This document shows, piece after piece, positions 25,001 to 31,621 of a stretch of 33,586 nucleotides of DNA. The DNA comes from Candidatus Auribacter fodinae (GTDB taxonomy: Bacteria > Auribacterota > Auribacteria > Auribacterales > Auribacteraceae). The DNA lies in assembly GCA_003599815.1 (NCBI GenBank), contig QZJZ01000063.1, positions 1 through 33,586 on the forward strand, given 5' to 3'. Under the pieces are notes generated by a model. That model did not search any database, was not told where the DNA came from, and saw only the letters and a program-made list of their open reading frames with translations. Every line of letters begins with the position of its first letter. The first letter of the stretch is position 1. A program made the translations under genes and the position numbers.

Positions 25001-25619
25001 GTACTATTTATCCAATATTGACGATAATGTCGCTGATTTCGCTGATAAACTTCTGCGCAACATATCGGAGCGCGAACACACTCTTTTCCGGCAATTGCTG
25101 GATGAGGAAATAACAAAAGAAAACGCTGATATCATGCAATTTCAGCAGGAATTTCGCTCGATCTATGATACAGTTTGGGATCGTCCGGACAAAGCGTCTA
25201 TTACCACAGATCAAGTTGCGGAAACTATTCAAAGCCTCGCCACGCACCCGACTCTGCTCATTCTCGCCGGAGAGAAATGGTTTCTGGAAAAAATTCAGCA
25301 AATCGGCAGAGAACCATATAAAGAAAGCTATTACAATTCGTTATTGAGCCAGTTCCGCGACTGGGCTAACCCGATTGACGATACAAAACGCAACGTTTTC
25401 AGGAAAGGACAGGTCTATCAGCGGGCATTTAACACGCTGTTACAGAAATCGATACATTTTCCGGAGTCGTTTCCTGAATTCCACGAATTCCTTACCTCGG
25501 TCACCGGGCATGATTACCTCATTATGTCCGAACCGCCTGCAGTATCAAACGCGGAACAGCCGCAACCGGCGAATCGAACCAGGTTCATAGATCGACAGCT
25601 TCTGGAATCATCGCTGTAA
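22038..25619 (+). CDS. Very large signal-peptide protein: TraB/ChaN-like domain fused to a GT2 glycosyltransferase domain
   Basis: The product has 1193 residues. Residues 1-27 are a clear signal peptide ending in an Ala-rich site. Residues about 50-475 recall the ChaN/TraB/TIKI-like fold: an N-terminal strand ending 'KDAHAFSEAQ' (D56, H58), then 'GVEGAEGE' (E86), and the closing 'AGGFHEAG' (H453). After a helical spacer, residues about 620-900 form a GT-A family 2 domain: 'VVVPVYNE' (about 625-632), the DxD metal motif in 'LDADT' (D771, D773) and 'GEDIAF' (about 863-868). The last 290 residues are helical with no family I recognise. A signal peptide on a nucleotide-sugar enzyme is odd, since donors are cytoplasmic. 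The ribosome site is weak. N-domain assignment is tentative; the GT2 domain is firm. Confidence 0.85.
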   Translation: MKKVLYLLLLFFAFSEICPARSKAAAAENIYIPDSIGSVEDSHQGSSDKTIVFIKDAHAFSEAQFNIAHIIQRLAQNHGVSLIGVEGAEGELTVDGFRFVPFTDARNSVADDYVKKGIFSGAEYAAIVSDKPLYLFGVEEKDLFLSNYKTFLNSLPQRDAIVVSFIELNTALADLKTYIFNNNLKKFEQYVNYYEDGKLDLGLFVSILYQHAKTYGIDLSLYHNLETIKESLDQSAAINFDLARAEQDTIRRELAEKINGLPIDRSSKTQVSGIISRKQTELSETNFARFILDFSDRMGRLDGPYAELRKFAEFGENTQGVDFALLSREISELVYEARIHMSTSDSERMLIEFGHYISRLEHILSLEAVRPDAQWFISDNKNSWERCMSFFRTETKRHNIPFQESDFKVIENALNTAYTFYAEAVKRDAAFVDNLLAKMGPGDTAVLVAGGFHEAGIIRILQDRDISYAAINPYISSSEPDIAYLDKMRGSLLPEEPAATSNITVSLLYTELFGNYPKLLQIFNMQTVRKTIDMLLKGEDSVERIVYRLYDNYELPFPTESYAQQFAARLKPALDELRELAKSSDTATAEIAGYLESRIMDSLTEAHDQLRSRGLPPPNKELAVSVVVPVYNEVQNGNIFAQIESFIQQDADPKTFELIYIVNNSFDEAMAKSEGFEDNQRLLALGAYLNAPQGTPPPAFFSEFSDRQRSIINEAKQKGLAIHFIDRSQRGLPGIVEKHGIRIGTLRNIGIFTSISRFESLSRNGFIANLDADTTIPTDYVSRLMQYSEQDGVDVVYTNLKYAFVGGNEFLFKTHFVQVADILSTRFPEYIVAKAPQDVGTVRIIARSDVFRQRGGFPDLTTGEDIAFTRLMQRAPYGLLSTPDLAVTTQDRMRERGFDSDMRNKLGQSMTPDEFVMKKALEQHSSIRIEFLKRYFRERSKQPISPEELESILKLYGFEVSPDHPGMAEFRASGSVHQLVQSLDENSRYYLSNIDDNVADFADKLLRNISEREHTLFRQLLDEEITKENADIMQFQQEFRSIYDTVWDRPDKASITTDQVAETIQSLATHPTLLILAGEKWFLEKIQQIGREPYKESYYNSLLSQFRDWANPIDDTKRNVFRKGQVYQRAFNTLLQKSIHFPESFPEFHEFLTSVTGHDYLIMSEPPAVSNAEQPQPANRTRFIDRQLLESSL

Positions 25620-25685
25620 AGAGATAATATAAGATGAACAGGTCATAACCGTGCTGTTTTCGATCGGTAGACAAATAAAATGTTT

Positions 25686-27803
25686 TTACTTTTTCCTTAA
25701 TTTGTTGGCAGTTTCAGTACACATGGGCAAAACGAATAGCGCGGATATAGCGGCAACGATTGTTCCAAGAAAAATGAGCATGCCGAACCGCTGAGTCGGT
25801 GGAAATGATGATAAGCTAAATATCCCAAAACCCGCGCAAATAATTACCATGGAATTCAGTATTGGCTTCCATAATTCCCGTTGTGTTTCCTGCCAGGCAT
25901 TTGCTGAACTGCCATATTTCCGGCGAGCGGTAATAGCCATATGAATCATTGAATCAATACCCATAGCAATAGCGACATTCGCCGCCGGTGCGGATATAAT
26001 ATCAACAGGTATAGCAAAATACCCAACCACACCGAACATTATCAACGGAGTAATGCATAATGTAATAACCATTGCAAAAGTCACTATAACCGACCGAGAA
26101 ACCATAAAGGCTATGATTCCGAACATTACAAGAAGCCTTCCCAACCCATAAATGAGGCTTGATGTGACCATCTTTGACATTTCTCCCTGCAGATAGTACA
26201 GACCGCCCACAATTTCGGTTAAAAATCCATTTTCACTCACGATATTCACAAGATGGTCAACTACTTCAGTCCGTGATTTATTTCTTACGGATTCCTTCAT
26301 TCTCAGGAAAAAATGGCCGGAAATGCGGTCACCTGTTACAAAGCTGTTCGATATTTTGTTAAAAAGGGGTTTTTCCATTATTTTGAGCAGGTTTTCCCAT
26401 GTTAACAAAAAGGATAACGGCGCACGGTTACCTTCCGCCATAATGACCGGCAAGGAGATCACGCTCTCGACATTTGGATCGTTCTCGATAGCATCCATTA
26501 ATTTCCAGAGCTGTTCATACGATTTTTTATTATTGAGTTTATTGCCCTGCGCATCCCGGATCATCAGGCTTAGCGGACTGCTGCCGCCGTTGCTGTCTAT
26601 GTATTCGAGTCCCTTGCGCAGTTCGCTTCCCTCTTTGAAATACGAAAATAAACTGGGATCATCATTCAAAAAACTAAGCGCGGGAACAGCACAAAGAGCC
26701 ATAATGATCAAAGCAGTTACAATCCACTTAGCACTGTTAAATACACCGCAAATTGCCGGATTCAGGGTCGTTTCTTCTTTCACACCTTGCTTCGGCTGAG
26801 TAAGATTAAGAAAAAATGGGTACATGCAGTAAGCGGTAAAAATAGCCATGATAGTACCGATGGAACCAGATACACCTAACTGCCGCAATGGTTTGGCCGG
26901 CACAAAAACTAAACTTAAAAAGCCCAGTAATGTTGTTAACATGCACCAGAACGATGCGTTTAAAGTTACGCTTATTGCGCTAAACGCAGCAGATTTATTG
27001 CCTTCAGATGCGTTCGACCAGTTATGCGTTATGAAGATGATATGCGATAATGTAAGTACAAACACAATGGTAGCCAGATTAACAGTAATGATGCCGGTTT
27101 CTATCCCTAGCATATTGGTGCATAAAAGAGTCAGCACACATGCTGAGCTACAGCTTAAAAATGTTCCAATGAATACGGTCACCGAACGAAAAATAATCAT
27201 TATGACGATGCCAAACATTATAAACGCGACAAAAGTAAATATTTTGAAATCATGCATCAGATTACGCCGTATCATTTCCACTACATACGGTAATCCTGCT
27301 ATATTCAATCTGAAGCCCGGCTGTGAATGCTTCCTGATCAGTTCTTCAAACTGAGGTATTATGTCTTGAGGGTCAGCGTTTGTAAGGAACACCAGCAGGT
27401 TTGAGGAATCCTGTTGTTGTGAGATGAGTAATCGTTTCCATAAAGGGCTTTCCAGAGCATCCTCCACATCTTTAGGCCCTTTGGACAGACTCTTAACAGT
27501 TGTAACTTGTTTTATTTTAAGCAATTCTTCGGTCAGTTCCCAGATATTCGTATAATATGGCTCCGATTGAATATCGCCCGTGGCGCTTATAATCAACTGT
27601 GACGATTCCTGTGGAAATATGCTTGATATAAGTTTGTTGTACAAAAATTTCGGATTATCACTGGAAAAGAAAAAATCAGCCCCCACCTTTGGGGTTATAT
27701 CAAAAAACAGGAATAACACCAAAAGCCCTGCTCCGGTGAATACAATCCAAAACGCTGCCGGTATATAGTTGTATAAAAAACGCGTAAACACCGGCCTGCT
27801 CAT
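25686..27803 (-). CDS. MMPL/RND-family exporter (HAE3-like)
   Basis: The 705-residue product has the RND duplication: a first helix (about 15-36), an extracytoplasmic loop (about 40-183), a helix bundle (about 184-335), a second loop and a second bundle (about 545-700). The relay motif 'GIDSMIHM' (D617) is in the second half. The matching position in the first half is Ser253 ('TLSHIIF'), so only one acidic relay residue is seen. Proton-driven export of lipids or hydrophobic molecules from the inner membrane is the family role. It overlaps the upstream partner gene by 4 bases (ATGA), with AAAGGA before the ATG, so the two proteins probably work together. The end is convergent with the large GT2 gene, 66 bp away. 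Confidence 0.9.
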   Translation of the reverse strand: MSRPVFTRFLYNYIPAAFWIVFTGAGLLVLFLFFDITPKVGADFFFSSDNPKFLYNKLISSIFPQESSQLIISATGDIQSEPYYTNIWELTEELLKIKQVTTVKSLSKGPKDVEDALESPLWKRLLISQQQDSSNLLVFLTNADPQDIIPQFEELIRKHSQPGFRLNIAGLPYVVEMIRRNLMHDFKIFTFVAFIMFGIVIMIIFRSVTVFIGTFLSCSSACVLTLLCTNMLGIETGIITVNLATIVFVLTLSHIIFITHNWSNASEGNKSAAFSAISVTLNASFWCMLTTLLGFLSLVFVPAKPLRQLGVSGSIGTIMAIFTAYCMYPFFLNLTQPKQGVKEETTLNPAICGVFNSAKWIVTALIIMALCAVPALSFLNDDPSLFSYFKEGSELRKGLEYIDSNGGSSPLSLMIRDAQGNKLNNKKSYEQLWKLMDAIENDPNVESVISLPVIMAEGNRAPLSFLLTWENLLKIMEKPLFNKISNSFVTGDRISGHFFLRMKESVRNKSRTEVVDHLVNIVSENGFLTEIVGGLYYLQGEMSKMVTSSLIYGLGRLLVMFGIIAFMVSRSVIVTFAMVITLCITPLIMFGVVGYFAIPVDIISAPAANVAIAMGIDSMIHMAITARRKYGSSANAWQETQRELWKPILNSMVIICAGFGIFSLSSFPPTQRFGMLIFLGTIVAAISALFVLPMCTETANKLRKK

Positions 27804-28453
27804 GATGAGTCCTTTTGATTCGTTACGTTTATAGATCCATTACTGTTAAACTGTATTCTATAAAACAAAGTAGTATCGACTTTTTCCGGTAGTTTAATTT
27901 GCGTATTTGTTACAGTTATGGCTTCCTCGTTATCAGGAACAAGCGCAAACTGCCACAATGACTTCCAAAATTTTTTCTCGAATTTATCGGGGATATCGGA
28001 AAGTTGGTACTCTGGCGGTATTTTGTTCAGATGAGTCAAATCTTTTATTTCGCTGTTCGCACCGTTTAACATCAACAGCCGCAAAGAAACATGAATATTT
28101 TTCTCTTCGGGCACGCAAAATTCACCTCTTTTGAAATTGGTACAATCTATTCCAAGCACCTGAAGATGAAGCACACGCCCACTAAATGAAAATCTATATT
28201 CGAACGCTTTTTGCCGGCAGATATTAAAGCAGGTGATTATCACCGTGTTGGACTGAGAAGAGCCTGCATCATCGTTATCCGGCATAACAACAACATGTGT
28301 TTCGTGTGCATCATTGTCAAGCGAAGAAATGATCCTTGCAAGTATAGCATCTTTCGCACGAAGGCATAAAAAAAATTTATACACTTCATAACTGCCTGTT
28401 GCAAAAATCACAATAATAAGCACTGCTATAATAACCTTTAGTGATTTGTTCAA
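27800..28453 (-). CDS. Membrane-anchored partner protein of the MMPL exporter, unknown family
   Basis: The start is a TTG at 28453 with GGAG eight bases upstream. The 217-residue product has one N-terminal helix ('VIIAVLIIVIFATGSYEVY', about 8-26) and then an extracytoplasmic domain of alternating strands with four Cys in its first half. The 4-base overlap with the exporter gene implies coupled translation. I do not recognise the family. A periplasmic accessory or substrate-delivery subunit is an inference from context. Confidence 0.75.
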   Translation of the reverse strand: MNKSLKVIIAVLIIVIFATGSYEVYKFFLCLRAKDAILARIISSLDNDAHETHVVVMPDNDDAGSSQSNTVIITCFNICRQKAFEYRFSFSGRVLHLQVLGIDCTNFKRGEFCVPEEKNIHVSLRLLMLNGANSEIKDLTHLNKIPPEYQLSDIPDKFEKKFWKSLWQFALVPDNEEAITVTNTQIKLPEKVDTTLFYRIQFNSNGSINVTNQKDSS

Positions 28454-28511
28454 CAGTTGTTCTCCACGGTAAAATTCTCTGACGACAGAATATATGTTAC
28501 AGTAAAGTTCT

Positions 28512-28560
28512 GTCTTGCAATTTGCAACAGGTAATAGTCACACCTCAAACAATGCAAGAC
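28512..28560. repeat. Inverted repeat in an intergenic region
   Basis: GTCTTGCA (28512-28519) and TGCAAGAC (28553-28560) are perfect 8-bp arms with a 33-base loop. It lies upstream of the exporter operon and after the end of the UPF0316 gene (both read leftward), so it may be a regulator site or part of a weak terminator. Confidence 0.3.
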
Positions 28561-28638
28561 TTAAATCACAAGGCTATACTAATATCTCAACATCGACTCA
28601 TCTACCCCACGACCCCAAACAGCTTCAGGTTGCGGAAG

Positions 28639-29238
28639 CTATTTGCGTTTGGTCAATAATCCGGTTATCCATCGCCGAAGCCCATACATCCGGTTTTCTA
28701 TCAGGGCTGGATTGTGCTCTGTCACATATTTCACTTCCTCAATAGTGTAAAAAGCCTTGGGATTGAATTCATGAATGATCGACCGAACAATGTCAAGTTC
28801 AGCACGCCGTATGACGGTAAAGATAACTTTGACATCCCCGGTCGCGCCCTGCGCGTCCACACATGTTACTCCGTATCCGCGCTCACGCAGGCAGTTGACC
28901 AGCAATGTGGCGTCACATTGGGTGATTATACGTATCATCAGGGTTCCAATGGAGATTTTATGTTCTATAGATATCCCCACGTAGTTGCCAGCGCCAAATC
29001 CAGCGGCATACGCGATGAAGTTAATCGGATTATCAAGGTTCGCCATGATCTCGCGAATAGCAATCAGCCATATCAGCACTTCAAAAAAACCGAGGATCGA
29101 CGCAAGGATACGCAATCCTTTCGATATAAAAATGATGCGAACCGTCCCTATACTCACGTCTATGATCCGACCGAGAAAAATCAGTACCGGTATAATGATA
29201 ATGCCATAATCACCAAACAAACCTGCAACCGCGTTCAT
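28639..29238 (-). CDS. UPF0316/DUF2179-type membrane protein
   Basis: The ATG at 29238 has AAAGGAG upstream at short spacing, while the ATG at 29286 has none. The product is about 199 residues. It has three membrane helices in its first half ('IIIPVLIFLGRIIDVSIGTVRII', then 'ILGFFEVLIWLIAIREI', then a Gly-rich helix with 'AGFGAGNYVG'), typical of the DUF5698 part. A soluble DUF2179 domain follows ('RGYGVTCVDAQG', 'VIFTVIRRAELD'). The family is conserved in many bacteria; its molecular role is not established. The gene is single and separated from its neighbours by about 185 and 265 bp. Confidence 0.9.
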   Translation of the reverse strand: MNAVAGLFGDYGIIIIPVLIFLGRIIDVSIGTVRIIFISKGLRILASILGFFEVLIWLIAIREIMANLDNPINFIAYAAGFGAGNYVGISIEHKISIGTLMIRIITQCDATLLVNCLRERGYGVTCVDAQGATGDVKVIFTVIRRAELDIVRSIIHEFNPKAFYTIEEVKYVTEHNPALIENRMYGLRRWITGLLTKRK

Positions 29239-29502
29239 AAACTCCTTTCTGTACCTAATGTTTTTTAGAGTAGCACAAAATATCAAAAAATAACATTTCG
29301 CTTTTTGGCTATCAGTATTTTAATGAGCCATCAGCCTCAGTTTCAAGCTGTTTCTAATGATGCAAAATTATAACACACCTATTTTAAATAATTATTTAAT
29401 AGTTTTCTGACAATAATTATGTTATGCTTTTGGTCTTGTATTGCGGAGACATGTATGGTTCGGCGCAATGCGGTCAATCGGTAACTCGGAGCATCTTAGC
29501 GT

Positions 29503-30999
29503 ATGAATGTCTTTCTGGTCTATATTAGAGATGAAGATTTTTACAGTGTATTATCAGGGAAATCCCGTGGATCCAAACACGATGACGGCAGGATAAAAGT
29601 AACGGCAATGCCTCCCCTGGGCATCCAAACCCTTGCGCCTGTTTTGCGTCAACATGGGCATCGAGTCCGATTATTTGACACGTGTCACCCCCAGATGAAA
29701 TCAAGCCATGTAGCTGAAGCGATTAAAGAAGAAAAACCGGATGTTATCGGGATATCAATTCTGTCTACAACCACCTATCTCACAGCTAAGAAGTTTGTAC
29801 AGGATATCAGAGCCGCCGCGTCTCACAGCGCTATTATTCTGGGCGGCCCGTTCGTAACAATGAACGCTAAAAATATTTTACAGGATTGCCCTGAAGCCGA
29901 TTGCCTTGCTATCGGCGAAGGTGAAGAATTGCTTCCTGATTACCTGAACAACCTCAACAATCCGGGTGCGGTAGCCGGTCTTATATGGCGCAAAGGAACT
30001 GAAATCATAATAAATCCCCCGCGTCCTCTCATACAAAATCTTGATAAATACCCATATCCTGACAGAACCAGTTTACCTATTGATTATATCGAATCATTGC
30101 CGCTTGATATACCGGCAGTCCTTTCCATGGACAAATTCTGCACTATCCAGACCTCGCGAGGATGCCCGTTTTCATGTGTCTACTGCGGCATCCCCATAGT
30201 AAATAATGGTAAGTGGCGTTTTCGCTCTGCCGAACATGTGTTAGGAGAAATGCAGGAACTCAATGATATGGGGTACCGCTCGATTTATTTAACAGACGAT
30301 CACTTTCTCATCAACAGCAACCGCATACAGGACATATGTAACGGCATCATAGAACGAAAATTGCAATTCAAGTGGGGTTGTGAAGGAAGAGTTGATTCTG
30401 TGGGAGTACGGCATTTTAAACTTATGCAGCAGGCAAATTGTAATTTTCTGGCTTTTGGTATCGAAGCAGGCACGCAAAAAGTGCTGAACCGACTTCACAA
30501 ACACCAGACTCTTCAGCAGATTAAAGATGCGGTCAGCAAAGCGAAACGGTCCGGTATCGAAAGAGCTCATGGCTTTTTTGTTATTGGTTCGCCGGATGAA
30601 ACAAAAGAAGACATTCTTAAAAGTTTTACGTTTGCGGCAAAACTAAAATTGGATACATTCGGTTTCAACAGGTTATGCGTATACAGGGGCACACCGTTAT
30701 GGCAGGAATATGTTGACAGAGGTATAATCAATGACGAAACTGACTGGTATAAATGGTTCAAGTGCTCTGATATAGACCCTACTGTCGTGCCAAGTGAAGA
30801 AATAAATAAAATACGAATGAAGGGCTATGCCTTACTTTTCGCATATAGGATTTTCTTCAGGACAATTAACACCTTGAAATTGTTATGTACACTCGGCAAA
30901 CACATGAAAATCTCAGACATGATGAAACTATTGTTCAGCCCTTTCATCAAAAGACAGTTATCATGTAAAGCTGAATTACCCTGTGCCTCTCAAAACTGA
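29503..30999 (+). CDS. B12-binding-domain-type radical SAM enzyme
   Basis: The 498-residue product has GGAG eleven bases before the ATG. Residues about 35-165 form the Rossmann-type domain found in cobalamin radical SAM enzymes ('MPPLGIQTLAPVL', 'IGISILSTTTY', 'IILGGPFVTM', 'IGEGEELL'). The cobalamin-ligand motif DxHxxG is not seen at the usual place ('FDTCHPQ'). Residues about 210-420 form the radical SAM barrel with C221-x3-C225-x2-C228 ('RGCPFSCVYCG') and 'FGIEAGTQKVL'. The C-terminus is helical and basic. Members methylate or rearrange lipids, tetrapyrroles and natural products; the substrate here is unknown. The lack of the His motif leaves cobalamin use open. Confidence 0.9.
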   Translation: MNVFLVYIRDEDFYSVLSGKSRGSKHDDGRIKVTAMPPLGIQTLAPVLRQHGHRVRLFDTCHPQMKSSHVAEAIKEEKPDVIGISILSTTTYLTAKKFVQDIRAAASHSAIILGGPFVTMNAKNILQDCPEADCLAIGEGEELLPDYLNNLNNPGAVAGLIWRKGTEIIINPPRPLIQNLDKYPYPDRTSLPIDYIESLPLDIPAVLSMDKFCTIQTSRGCPFSCVYCGIPIVNNGKWRFRSAEHVLGEMQELNDMGYRSIYLTDDHFLINSNRIQDICNGIIERKLQFKWGCEGRVDSVGVRHFKLMQQANCNFLAFGIEAGTQKVLNRLHKHQTLQQIKDAVSKAKRSGIERAHGFFVIGSPDETKEDILKSFTFAAKLKLDTFGFNRLCVYRGTPLWQEYVDRGIINDETDWYKWFKCSDIDPTVVPSEEINKIRMKGYALLFAYRIFFRTINTLKLLCTLGKHMKISDMMKLLFSPFIKRQLSCKAELPCASQN

Positions 31000-31621
31000 T
31001 GCATTAACTACTATACACCTTTTTTCTGTATTGTTCCTCTCCCTTATTGTATCAAGTTGAGGTACGAAACTGATTAAATTCATCAAAAGATTCGGTTCTT
31101 GCGCTAACGTAAAATTGCCTGCTGTTACGTGTAAACACAATCCAACCGCACTCTGAAATTTTTTATCGAAATATTTTACGAATTTGTATAATAAATTTCC
31201 CGCAATTTTGACAATCCCCTCTCTGCATGTTATAAATATATTATATAGGCATATTTGATGTAACGCTTGGCGGAAGAACCTGTGGTATTCGACAATGCAC
31301 AGATCAGCCAGAGCAGAAAGGATATACCGGCTATATTCTTCTGTTTCGATAAATAGTGCATTTATGGCGTTTTGCATTATTGTCTGTAACATCGGTGAAA
31401 TATTAATAAATAATACAGAGAGAAAACCGTGTTTATACTTATATTTCTATTTACACAATTCGCTGGTTTTTCTATTCATTTACTGAAAACATACACCTAT
31501 CAAATCTGCTTCACACAGCACTGCCCTGCAAACCGCGGACCACGCCTTTTATCTTTCATATTACGCATATTTACCGATATTAAACCTATATTACAATATA
31601 CTAACTTCATGAGGTATCAGC
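31000..31621. other. Long AT-rich non-coding region
   Basis: About 620 bp lie between the radical SAM gene and the terminal surface-protein gene. Several frames of 60-138 codons are open here, but none has a ribosome site with good spacing, a signal peptide or a recognisable motif. The last 60 bases presumably contain the promoter of the next gene. No RNA gene, clear terminator or repeat was seen. Confidence 0.5.

Noticed and set aside
30976-31392. 138-codon open frame on the minus strand after the radical SAM gene
   Set aside because: No ribosome site, no motif, AT-rich DNA, and overlap with the end of a real gene; probably chance.
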